A DNA stretch of 64,000 nt from Paragordius varius (taxonomy: Eukaryota; Nematomorpha): positions 682,001 to 746,000 of the forward strand of contig OZ176052.1 of NCBI GenBank assembly GCA_964247055.1. Reading direction: 5' to 3'. Of this stretch, positions 47,701 through 57,405 are shown piece by piece. A model generated the notes under the pieces. The model saw only the letters and a program-made list of their open reading frames with translations, searched no databases and was not told where the DNA came from. Both the position numbers and the translations under genes were made by a program. Position 1 is the first letter of the stretch. Every line of letters begins with the position of its first letter.

Positions 47701-50083
47701 AATTTTGAATTTAACTTGTATAAGAAGTTTTTGGCAATCCTTTCCTACTTTAATAAAAATGTTTTTGTTGATTTATAATTAAACAGCTCAAAAATCCTAA
47801 TGAGAATTTTAGCTTAGCAACTATAAAAGGATCTGACGTGGATCTTTTTTTCCGACGTCAAGTTGATCTCGTCAATGTTTATCGGAAAATGCAACAGAGT
47901 AAAACGTATTACAGTGTAGCTCAAGCTATTGATGACATACATAAAGGGTATTTTTAATTTGATTTATTAGACTTTCGATTTGAGCAAAAAATTGATTTTA
48001 ATAATGTTTAGAGGTGTTTTTAGTTGGCTCAAAATCTAAATTAAAGCATTCCAACTATTTATTTATGTACATTTTAACAATAAATTTTATCAATTTTTTA
48101 ACCATTAATTTACTTTTTGTAAAATTTAATACCGTACCTCTGCATTCTAAAACAATGTTCCAGTCTTCTTTTTAATAATTATACAATCTCAATTTTGTAA
48201 TAAAGGATATTGAATGCTTTCGTTTGGGAACACTCTCGACTTCAATACGAAGCGGGACAGGATTGTAATGTTGTTTTGTCACCTCAACTGTTTGGTCTTT
48301 CGGGCTATGGCGTCGCAATGAGCAAAGGCAATCTCTGGCTTCCATTTATTTCAAATGCAATCCTGCGATTTCATGAAAGTATAGATTTAATCCAATTTTT
48401 TTTTATAAGTTCTATAATCTTTAAAAAATACATAAATTAGCTTTTAAACGCTAATTTTAAATAAATATAATAAGTTTCTTTGGAAAATATTTATTTATTG
48501 TTTTATACTAGCAGGAATAATGGAACGAATCGATACAAAATGGATTAGCAATAAATCCAACTTGGGAAGCGATTGTAAACCCAAAGAAAATCAACGAGCC
48601 ACTCTTGGAGTTTCTAACATGCTAAGTAATTTTTGTAAATAATCAAAATTTTATTGAAAACTAAACAATATTTTAAATTATTACAATGTTAAGTACTATA
48701 TTATTGGGGTTTTGCCCTATAGATTCATCATCGTCTGTACCCACTTTTAAAAATAACCGCTAAAAACTTAAAATTGTTACGTAATAAATACACATAAAAT
48801 GGTATGCCGTTAGTTTTTAGGGAAAAAAAGATTTATTCCCCTCTTATTAATATCGGTCGATTTGGGATTTTTATTTAACGATTTTGCTGCTCGCATATTG
48901 GTTCAAAAGCCAGCACCATATATATTATATTCTATCTAAATTTTTAAATTTAGTCATTTACAGTAAAATTGAAATTATACGGACAAAATGTAAAAATATA
49001 AAGACAAATTGTTTTTTCAAAAGACAGCCATATTTAACCATGATTTATCCTACAAAAAACATTTAATTACAATCGTAAAATACAAAATTGATTGTGTTAC
49101 CAATTTAAATTTCTATATTAACCTTCGTTTTTTAAAAAAACGAGTTATATATAATAAAATCAAGATTAAAAAAGTATGGTTGTCTTTTTGAAAAAAAAAT
49201 TTGTCTTTATATTTTCACGTTTTGTCCTATAATTTCAATTTTTACTGTGTGTATATATATTTTGTATGTATAGGTGTGTTTATTTTAATTTTTGGGGGTA
49301 TTGGCATCGGATACTTAATTTTAGTCGTGGAGTGGTTTTGGAAAAAACATAAATCTAACAAGAAACATCAAGAGCTCATTGCACATTCATACTTTGAGCG
49401 TTGGAAAGTTAAAACTTTCGTAAGTGTTTTAAAACGTAAAAATTCAGAAATTATAAAGACAAAACGCAAAAACTAAAAGACAAATTTTTTGTAGAAAAAT
49501 AGCCATGCTTTTTAAAACCTTGATATTTATTGTAATTGACACATGTGAAATTACAATTTCGGTTTGGCCAATTTATTTCTCTCTTCCTTATTTTTTTGCC
49601 ATAAATTATATATTAAATTAAAACAAGGGGATAAAATATATGGATGTTTTATTGATTTTTAGTTTGAATTTTGGCATAAATTTAATTTTTACCGCATTGA
49701 TACATTTATGAATATTTTATTTGCCTGTGTTTACTAAAATTATTAGCAAAAATTCAATTTGAGCCATAAAACTTTTCCATCTATTTTTTCGGTATTAACC
49801 CGAATCAAAGAAAATATTTTCAGATTTTGATAATTTTTTGGAATTTTTTTGAAAATTTGGATAATATAAGCGCTAGTATTAAATCACTAAGTTTTTTAAA
49901 TCAGATCGAATATAAAATCAATAATTCTATTTTGAATCCAGATATATATTTTTGAATGAATTTCATCATGTTAAAAATAATATCTTTTTTATTGTATAGA
50001 GAAATAAACATTTGCGTCAAACTATGGAATCAACATCAATCCAAATGAAACGGATAACTGGAAATAAATTCGATTATATATAA
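38782..50083 (+). CDS. NMDA receptor subunit GluN1 (NR1), at least 16 exons
   Basis: Obligatory subunit of the ligand-gated NMDA cation channel. Exons: 38782-39939, 40213-40467, 42374-42691, 43151-43262, 43782-43907, 44515-44803, 45460-45581, 45654-45812, 46202-46407, 46652-46857, 47230-47378, 47787-47947, 48206-48378, 48512-48625, 49274-49419, 50000-50083. Phases agree except between exons 2 and 3, where one exon (length 3n+2) is missing from the model. Order: amino-terminal domain ([13 protein letters not shown]), S1 ([10 protein letters not shown], then [10 protein letters not shown]...ER), M1 with LWLTIFGAV...WLDR, pore loop [20 protein letters not shown] with the N-site asparagine, M3 [16 protein letters not shown]2 ([13 protein letters not shown]), M4 ([20 protein letters not shown]) and a short tail. 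The first exon, about 386 residues, is poorly conserved and its start is uncertain. Confidence 0.9.
40046..40057. repeat. Poly-G run
   Basis: Twelve consecutive G in the first GluN1 intron, striking in this AT-rich context. It could be a slippage product or assembly noise. Confidence 0.8.
40468..42373. other. GluN1 intron(s) with a missing exon
   Basis: By comparison with GluN1, about 30 residues of the amino-terminal domain should be encoded here by an exon of length 3n+2. I read all three forward frames and found no segment I could support. 41310-41360 (after TTATAG) is the best weak candidate. Confidence 0.4.
43451..43729. mobile_element. MITE family 1
   Basis: Left arm TGGAATTATACGGACAACG, right end TTCCAATTTTTACTG. 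In GluN1 intron 43263-43781. Confidence 0.85.
43959..44232. mobile_element. MITE family 1
   Basis: Left AGTAAAAACTGATATTATAT, right TTTTTTTACTG. In GluN1 intron 43908-44514, together with a family 2 element. Confidence 0.84.
44254..44501. mobile_element. MITE family 2
   Basis: TTTACAGTTCAAATTCCCCC at the left, TTTGAATTTTAAATGGTATA at the right, core GAACTAATATAACTCATTAT. It ends 13 bp before the acceptor of exon 44515-44803. Confidence 0.86.
45047..45342. mobile_element. MITE family 1
   Basis: CAGTACAATTGAAATTATAC after TA; right end ATCAATATTTACTG before TA. In GluN1 intron 44804-45459. Confidence 0.86.
46905..47172. mobile_element. MITE family 1
   Basis: CAGTAAAATCTGGAATTATA after TA; right end AATTTCAATTTTTGGTA. 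In GluN1 intron 46858-47229. Confidence 0.84.
48961..49247. mobile_element. MITE family 1
   Basis: CAGTAAAATTGAAATTATAC after TA; right end TTTCAATTTTTACTG. It lies 26 bp before the acceptor of GluN1 exon 49274-49419. Confidence 0.88.
49424..49697. mobile_element. Decayed MITE family 1 at a GluN1 donor
   Basis: Left arm AAAACGTAAAAATTCAGAAA and ATAGCCATGCTTTTTAAAAC; the right arm is barely recognisable (TAAATTTAATTTTTACCG). It starts within about 5 bp of the donor of exon 49274-49419. Confidence 0.65.
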
Positions 50084-50410
50084 AATTTTTAGAGCTTTTG
50101 ATATATCTAATAAAATATGCACAATTATATATAAATATATATATATTAGTTTCTTTACATTGGCTTAATAATTGATTTTAAAACTAAACCAAAACCAATA
50201 TCTGTTTTATGGAGCACTGGGATCTTAAAACTTTGTAGATAGAACAGCTCCATTTCCCCTCAAATTCTGAGAATCATAGCTTAAACAGCAATATTTCTAT
50301 ATTTTTAAATTTTAAGTCAGTCCACGGTCGCATTTGATATATTGGCATTAATAAATATTTTTATAAGATTTCAAACATAAGACTGTAAAATGCAAATACT
50401 TTTTTTTAAG

Positions 50411-50543
50411 TTCGTGGCCAATTGGACAGACTTTTAACCAATATCAATCTTATTGGGATTTTGTAAGCACTATTGATCCTAAGACCAAGTTTAATGTAAA
50501 ATTGCTAAAAGCAATGCCGAAGGAAATGGTGCATTATTTTTGA
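50411..50543 (+). other. Exon-like open frame downstream of GluN1
   Basis: After an AAG acceptor-like site the frame SWPIGQTFNQYQSYWDFV...KEMVHYF runs 43 codons to a stop, with more even amino acid use than the surrounding shadows. Its phase does not fit GluN1 exon 49274-49419. It could be the last exon of an unrecognised gene or a retroelement remnant; no family recognised. Confidence 0.25.
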
Positions 50544-50769
50544 AGCTCATACATTTTTATATTGTCTAAATTTTTGAGAAAATAGAGTTAACATCATATT
50601 TTTCAAATTAAATTGATTGCATCAATCTTATACAAGTACAAATTTTTGTAATCTATATATTTTTATAATGGAAAATCCTGGCTTTGTGATCTGTTTCCGG
50701 CGGTAGACCCATTCAAATCCAAATATCGAAAAAATATAATCATAAATGAATGCCCCGACAATTGCTTCG

Positions 50770-53090
50770 CCTTTTTTTGATTTAGGCCCCCAGTTCGGGC
50801 CCACCAGTATCAAAGGGATCAAAGCAAGCGCTCTAGCCTATTTCTACAAGTAACTCTACGACACAAGGCCAGCCAAGACGATTGGCAACGCCTTCACCCC
50901 GGAAGAACTGCCGGAGCTAGACGGAGCACCCACAAAAGAAGAAATCAGGGCTTCTTTGGCTACTGTGCCAACAGGTAAGGCATGCGAACCTGACAATGTT
51001 CCGACTCTATAGGTAGGCTGGAGAAGGGTTAATAGGGGCTCTAAAGATGATTTTTTCGAAAGTGTGGGAGATCAGCCAGATTCCTCCAGCTTGAAAGGAG
51101 GCGAATGTTTGCGCATATACAAAGGAAAAGGAGTTGGAAAGGACCTAAAATCTTACCGACCCATATCCCTATTGAATATGGAGGGTAAAATTTTTGCGGG
51201 TGTAATCTACGATAGATTAAGGAAACTGGCCATGCTTGGGGATATCCAGTGTGGGTTTAGGAGAGAGAGGAGCACTATTGACCTTATCCACGTACTTAGA
51301 CGGCTTCAAGAGGAATGCAGAGTAACCAAGAGTGAGACGCATGCGCTATTCATCGACTTAGAGAAAGCTTTTGACAGCGTTCCACATACGATTATGCCTA
51401 ATAGTCTTTCCCAGACAGGCGAACAGACTAATGAGAGCAATAAGCGGCCTCACCATTGGGAACAAGGCGAGAGTTAAATCTGGGAATGTTCATCGGATTG
51501 GTTTTTGCTAAACAGGGGGGTCCGACAGGGCTGCAGAGTATCGCCACTTCTTTTTAATATCTTTTTAGAAGCGTGTCTGAGACAGACAAATATAAGTAAC
51601 TTTGTTAAAGGGGTTAAGTTAGGGCAAAGAGAGGGTAGTCTAATACAACTTATATCGACGCCTAAAAACGAGTGTTCTATTCACACACTCGCTTTTGCGG
51701 ACGACATAGTGATTTCAGATCATTCTCTCAGCCAAATCAAAGCAGCCCTGGTGGCACTTGAAAAGGTCTTTACCCAACAGGGAGTAAGAATATCGTAGGA
51801 AAAATCCAAGAACCTTGAATTGTCCGGTGTCAAAACGAGCAATAAAACGTTAACACTAGGCAATGGTAAAAGTGAATTTGTTAACTCATTCGTTTATCTA
51901 GGGTCTAAAATCAGCCATGCTGGGGGAGTTGGTGCCGAAGTTTCTAACCGTATACAAAAAGCGCGGGGGTTAGCCATAAAACTAAAACCGGTTCTTTCTT
52001 GTAAAAAGTTGGCAAACCCGATTAAAAAGAGACTGCTGATGAGTTATGTTGTGCCACCTCTGATGTACGGAGCTGAGACATGGAACACCACAGAACGCGA
52101 CGTTTCAAGAATAGACAGTTTTGCCAACAGATGAATCATATGTGAAAACGTTTTCCTTAAGGATCATAAAGCGATAGAGGATCTTGGAAAAAAATTAAAG
52201 TCCTTTATACAAACGAGATGTTTGTTACAAACGATTGAGCTGGGCTGGTCGACTATCTCAGAAACGCACATCAGGGTGGCATAGCACTCACTAGCTGCAC
52301 ATTGGGTAAGGGAAAGGCTAATGCCAGAGTTAGACAACGTTGGGATAACATAATCAAGGATTGGAACTGGCTTATCTATAATAGATCGGAAGGTGTGGTT
52401 ATATTCGGGGAAATGTCAGGAACTTAGTGATCTCCAGAAAGCTATCCAAACAGCCCCACCGATGAAACAAGTTTTCTTGCGACAGAAGGAGGCGAAGAGA
52501 AAAAGGGACCCAGATCCAATCCCCACAAATGTAAAGAGGATCAATGTTAGTGGGCCAGTTAAGTGCCAAGAAGGAACATGCCAAATAGTATTCTCTGATA
52601 ATAAAAATGGACACGTTTCTCTCTACCATAACTCAAACACCTCCCAAAGTCTAAACCCCCTTGCATGCAACATCATGGGGTGTGCAAAGGTATTTAAAAC
52701 TAAGGGCTGGCTTACCCGCCACCGAAAGGTGTGCCATGGAATGGTAACAACAGTCAGGCATCTGCCTATCCTTCTTCACCGAAGTCGATCACTATCTCAC
52801 ATCCAAAAACGGCATTATGGAAACTCCAATTTCTTGAAGGTGACAAATACTGTTGTCCTGTTACAAATTGCATCAGACAATTTGGCACCTACAAGGGATT
52901 GGAAAACCATGGTTACCGATTTCACCAAATCTCCATCAGAGCTATCAAAGGGGTGGTTGCGATACGGGCGGAGACGGCAACAGAATAAAAAGCTAATATA
53001 TATTACTAACCCATGTGCATCTCTTGTTTTTTCTCCTTCTTCTCATATACGCATGAACATTGCACACAATAATACACTATTGATATAATA
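50770..53090 (+). mobile_element. Non-LTR retrotransposon (LINE), reverse transcriptase part, broken
   Basis: Frame 1 shows LINE reverse transcriptase: a thumb-side start (FTPEELPELDGAPTKEEIRA, GKACEPDNVP), SYRPISLLNMEGKIFAG, GFRRERSTIDLI, FIDLEKAFDSVPH, RGVRQGCRVSPLLFNIFLEA, the catalytic FADDI and YLGSKISHAGG...YGAETW. After it come three C2H2-like zinc-finger motifs (C-x4-C...H-x3-4-H, 52560-52910), the third in another frame. Stops at about 50851, 51012, 51474 and 51796 and frame changes show it is dead. No endonuclease is visible, so the copy is 5' truncated. The GC level is clearly above the surroundings, which suggests a recent arrival. Clade not certain: RTE/CR1-like by motif style. 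Confidence 0.88.
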
Positions 53091-53329
53091 CGCATGCACC
53101 CTGTTTACACACACAAATATATATGCATTTTTCTCTCTCTCTCTTTCGCTTTTGTTAGATAACTTACAGCAATGGAACTCAATGATCTTGTTTGTTGCCA
53201 TTACTGCTTTAAGTTGTATCTTATGATTATCCTGATGGTTGACAGGCTCTATAACCCTGCGCTCTCAAATGTTTGCATATGCTCTTGAAGTCTGGTCGGA
53301 GTCTAATTTCTCTCCTTAATTGTTCAGAA
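53091..53329 (+). other. Probable LINE 3' tail
   Basis: Moderate GC, with a CT-rich run (TTCTCTCTCTCTCTTTC). No frame. It probably belongs to the LINE at 50770-53090, since base composition changes little until 53330. Confidence 0.4.
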
Positions 53330-53435
53330 CGTACTGGGTCGAAGTCCACCCCCTACCTGAAAAGGGTGACCCAGAGCTCGAAACAGGGAGGCAAATATTG
53401 TGCCTAGTGCAAAAATAGCATATATTAAACCTCGT
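53330..53435. repeat. 105-bp unit, copy at the 3' side of the RTE fragment
   Basis: ACGTACTGGGTCGAAGTCCA, then GGGTGACCCAGAGCTCGAAA and GGGAGGCAAATATTGTGCC. Closely matches the units at 54885-54990. Confidence 0.85.
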
Positions 53436-54779
53436 ACTTTTTTTGTGAGGAATAATATTGTTTGTATGGGCAAAAAGGTTTCGGTTATTTTTGGCGTCTA
53501 TTTCTAATTTTTCACACAGTTGGTCATAATACTTATTTTTGTCCTCTCTTGCACTTTTTTGAAATTCACTGTTTAGTTGTTTATATTCATCCCATTTGCA
53601 TTTGATTTTGGATTCTCTACGTTTTTCTGCGATCTCGAGACTTTTTGTTGACAATTTTATTTTTTGTTTAGTACGTTTGAGAGGCTGTATAAATTCGTCG
53701 GGAGTATCTCTGCAGATTGTGTGTATAGCGCTCCAAAAAGAATTTATATTCTGATAGTTTTCTGAATTATGATCAAGACACTCGAAATGATTTGATAAAG
53801 CGGTGCTAAACTTGTCGTCGATTTATCATAATCTAATCTTGTTCTGGTTGGTTTGGATATTTTGTGGAATTGTAATTTAATGCAGAGTTTGGCGTCAAAA
53901 ATTGTGGTCGCTGTAGCAATCCGATCCTGGTAGGCATTTGACATTATGAAATGAAATTTTATAATTTACCATACCTAATATGAAGTCAATTTGGTTACGG
54001 TATCTTTGACACGGGGAACTCCATGTGTATAGACGTCGTTTGGGCTGTTTAAAAAAAGGTGTTTGCGACGAAGAAACGATGGTTAGCACAAAATTCAATC
54101 AATCTATCTCCTCTCTCGTTTTTTATGCCCAAGCCCATGCCGCCCGTCATAGGAGGTGTTTTGTCTTTTTCTATGATTGAATTGAAATCGCCTAGGATAA
54201 ATATGATATCTTTTTTTTATGTTTGGGAAATCGCCAAGTCGAGATCACTGTAAAATTTTTCACAGTCGTCATTGCTGTAAGATGAGATAGGGGGTAAATT
54301 TGAAAGATTGTATTGGGTTGAGGGGTTGTTTGTATGCGGATTGCAATTATACGTTCATTGATTGGATTAAAAATGTCCGAGATAAATTAGCTAGCTTTTT
54401 GTTCATTATTATAACGACACCGTTGTATTTTAACGAATCATGGCCGAAGTAATACGGAATATGATTGTCAAATTCTATTTCGGTAGAGGGAATATGTGAT
54501 TCTGAAATTCCTAGTGTCAATTTTATGCTTCGTCATTTCGTTAACCTCTATATCTAATTTGTTGTTGTAAGCTCCACGTAAATTCCATGTTGCGATACGG
54601 ATGCTGAGATTACATGATTTCAACATTAGCAGAATGTGATGAGAAATATGTTAAGGATATGTAAGTAATATAATATAACTATTTATTATGTTCGGTGAAG
54701 GTATAAAATCAATGTTTTTGGTAAAAAGGTCGATAAGAGATGGGTAGGTATACCGTACCTTTCCCACTCGATTAAAAGC

Positions 54780-55070
54780 ATGTGTTTACATGCGTGAAAC
54801 GATCCAGGGCTCGAAAGAGCTAACAGAGAGGAGAATTTGTGCCTCGTGCAATTGTGTGCCTAGTGAAAACTTACCCTAAATTACTCGTACTGGGTCGAAG
54901 TCCACCCCCTCCTGAAAAGGGTGACCCAGAGCTCGAAAGAGCTAACAGGGAGGCAAAAATTGTGCCGAGTGCAAACCTATCTTAAATCTTGTACTGGGTC
55001 GAAGTCCAATTCCTACCGAAAATAAGGTGGTCCGGAGCTCGAGGAGCTAATGGGGAGGCATTTGAATGGT
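54780..55070. repeat. 105-bp unit, about three tandem copies
   Basis: TCGTACTGGGTCGAAGTCCA begins near 54882 and TTGTACTGGGTCGAAGTCCA near 54984; a partial unit precedes at 54800. Each carries AGCTCGAAAGAGCTAACAGG. The internal GGGTCGAAGTCC resembles a polymerase III B box but no A box is evident. Confidence 0.85.
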
Positions 55071-55540
55071 CCGATTTTTGGCACTTGATTGTTACATACA
55101 CTTTTATTCTACTTTTAATTTACTTTTATCCGATGTATCTCTGATTTTGCGTGAGTCTCAGGAGGTTGGAATCATACATCTGGTTTTTTTTCTTCTGTCG
55201 GTTTTAATGTGGTTCCGACGGGTGGTATTGTTCGACAAGGGTGTGTTGCATAGCGTAGGAGGATGAAATTATTTACCATTATTTTCACACTCTGCCAAGA
55301 GAGTGTGCAGGAGCCAGAAAGATCTTTATAGTTACGGCAGTCTATGGACAACTTGGCACACAGCTGAAGAAAACAGGATGTGAATATATGTGTGCACAAC
55401 CTATCACGCCAAGTAGGTACCTAGACCGTATAGGCAAATAGCTAGTACAGCTCTATGGCCTTTCAAACCATTTAGTGGGCAATCAGCTCTCCGTGTCTTC
55501 TGCACGGATGATAAGGTTTTCCTACGAAGATCACACCGCA
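55071..55540. other. GC-richer unassigned sequence
   Basis: Base composition resembles the neighbouring LINE remains. Frames on both strands are short and show no domain. Probably retroelement-derived. Confidence 0.35.
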
Positions 55541-55544
55541 CACT

Positions 55545-56048
55545 TATGTGCCTGTAAATGGCAAAAATTTAGGTCGTGATTTTTAAAATAGCCGTTAATA
55601 TGCCCTGGCCCTGAAAAATAGGCCACCATAGAATGATTATTCATTTTGGAGGCAATTTTTCCAAAAACTAATGAGAGCATATGGAGACAATCGTGATTCC
55701 AGGTATTCTCCGTAAAAAGGCAAAAAAAAATATTGAGCACTTTTTTGTATCAGGCTCTGGGTAGGGAGCTATCCGCCTAAAACTGCGCCACTATATCGAA
55801 ATAGCGTTGTTTAGGAGTTAATTTCAAAAACGTATCAGGCCATATAAGTTTAATAAGGGCCTGTACCCGTAAATAGGCAAAAATTTTAGTAGAGTGGTTT
55901 TATTAAATTACTCCTTAATTAGGCCCTTGCCCTGAAATATGCACCACCATAGAATGACTTTTTGATTTTGAGGCATTTTTCAAAACTCCCACGAGAGCAT
56001 ATCAATCATAATTCCAGATATTAACTAACTTAAGGCAAAAATTTTAAT
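55545..56048. repeat. Two tandem units of about 320 bp
   Basis: 55548-55735 and 55866-56048 share GTAAATGGCAAAAATTT, CCTGAAAAATAGGCCACCAT, ATAGAATGA, AGAGCATAT and ATTCCAGGTATT in the same order, with perhaps 25 percent difference by eye. Confidence 0.75.
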
Positions 56049-56069
56049 CGGGTGTTTTTTGTTTCACCC

Positions 56070-56276
56070 TCCTCAAATTTTAGTCGCATTTATCAGCTTA
56101 GTTGAAGTAATAGGATTCTTGGATTTTTGGTTTTTCCTAACCTTGGCCACTTCATTCTGTAGGAAACGTTTGCAAACACGTTCACGATAAGGAATACTGT
56201 TGTATGTAAAACAATTTTCTGCTAAATAGATGCTCTTAACAATTTGGTATATCTTTTGTACCTGTAATAGCATAGT
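56070..56276 (-). CDS. Possible exon, basic helical protein, unknown
   Basis: On the minus strand an open stretch after TATTACAG (acceptor-like, about 56265) reads VQKIYQIVKSIYLAE, TYNSIPYRERVCKRFLQNEV and AKVRKNQKSK before a stop at 56073. The pattern of aromatic, basic and helical residues is reminiscent of small LYR-motif mitochondrial proteins, but the LYR triplet is absent and no upstream exon was found. It could be a lone exon, a pseudogene piece or chance. Confidence 0.25.
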
Positions 56277-56289
56277 CGGATCGTTAAAT

Positions 56290-57405
56290 GTATTGCAACG
56301 TTCATGTGTATTATATCAAATATCAGTATAATTTTGCCATACTGCCTTAATGATATGAACTCGTAATGATGTTATTTGTAGCTAGGAATCATTCTTCTAT
56401 TGATATCTAAAAACTATTTGGAATCAGCGTTAGGTCTTAGCAAATTATTTAATATCAGGATTGGTGAGATAGGCACTTTACATATGACAACGCAGGGTTA
56501 TTTTATAATTCTACGGCATTACAAAATGGACAAATTACACCTATTTAAGCTATCAACTGCATCACAGGTTATGCATTAATATACAATATATAGGAATTTT
56601 ACAAATGTGTAAGTCAAACTTCTTTACTCCATAAGGACAAAATTATACATGTTTTTTTTATTATTTATATACTCGATAAATAATTTTTTTACCCTTAAAC
56701 CCGCTTGACAATATGTTTTTGAGACTATTTTTTGCCATAATCATGAGACCCTAATAAATTAATTAGGAGTGCAGATCGTTTATAAAGGCTTGCCCCTTAC
56801 CCCCCCCCCCCCCCAGAATCCGAAGGACTTCCTTGGGCTGCGTAGAGCCCGAGATTTAAATTAGTATCTTTAATATATTCCATATATTAACTTTGTTTTA
56901 CACACCAGGGATCGTCAAGTACCCTAATTTAAACAAAGGGCGTGAGAACATGATTTATTTTTAAAATAGATTTTCTTCAAACTAAATATTAATCAAAAGA
57001 AAATGGATATTTATTTTAATTGGAGCTATTGCATGATTTTAATTTATTCTCATTGAATGTTTTACTAATTGCAAAATAATATCCTTATTTCTTTTTAACA
57101 TTTATGGATATTTGTGTTTTTTTGCACGATTAATTTTGCATTTCATCGCTTTTAATCAAAATTTTTTTAATATGGTTATAACGGTGTTAATTGCAAAATC
57201 ATACTTTGTCACAATTGATAAGCCATTATGTATCTATATAAATTTATTTTTTAATTTAAATTTATCATTCTTACCCAACATAAAAATTTAATTTTAAATT
57301 TCGCCGATAGGCATAGCGGGCAATAATTAGCAATCATAATTATATAACCTTTTTGATTTTGTATATCAATTTTCTCTTCTCTTCTATTTTCATCCTATAA
57401 AATCA
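56290..57405. other. Spacer before the antistasin-domain gene
   Basis: AT-rich with a run of 15 C at 56800-56814. No gene or known repeat recognised; the promoter of the gene at 57406 should lie at its right end. Confidence 0.4.

Larger units (their letters stand above)
53330..55070 (-). mobile_element. RTE-type LINE fragment: endonuclease without reverse transcriptase, flanked by direct repeats
   Basis: On the minus strand, 54600 to 53740 codes an APE-type endonuclease: ATWNLRGAYNN, GISESHIP, YGVVIIMNKKL-like NGVVIIMNKKL, IFILGDFNS, then RRLYTWSSP..YRNQIDFILG and GSDCYSDHNF, all RTE/BovB hallmarks. The linker (KSAREDKNKYYDQLCEKLE) follows to about 53440. The reverse transcriptase that should come next is absent; instead a 105-bp repeat unit follows. 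The same unit, in the same orientation, occurs about three times at the other end (54780-55070). Frameshifts are visible near 54500 and 53850, so the copy is inactive. Confidence 0.82.

Noticed and set aside
50628-50822. Minus-strand frame of 64 residues ending near the LINE
   Set aside because: Its first third overlaps the plus-strand LINE frame, and the rest shows no family or splice context.
52399-52629. Minus-strand frame of 76 residues
   Set aside because: Shadow of the LINE frame on the plus strand.
54880-55000. tRNA or SINE gene suggested by GGGTCGAAGTCC
   Set aside because: No A box, no cloverleaf and no anticodon arm at the right distance; the unit is tandem and tied to the RTE fragment.
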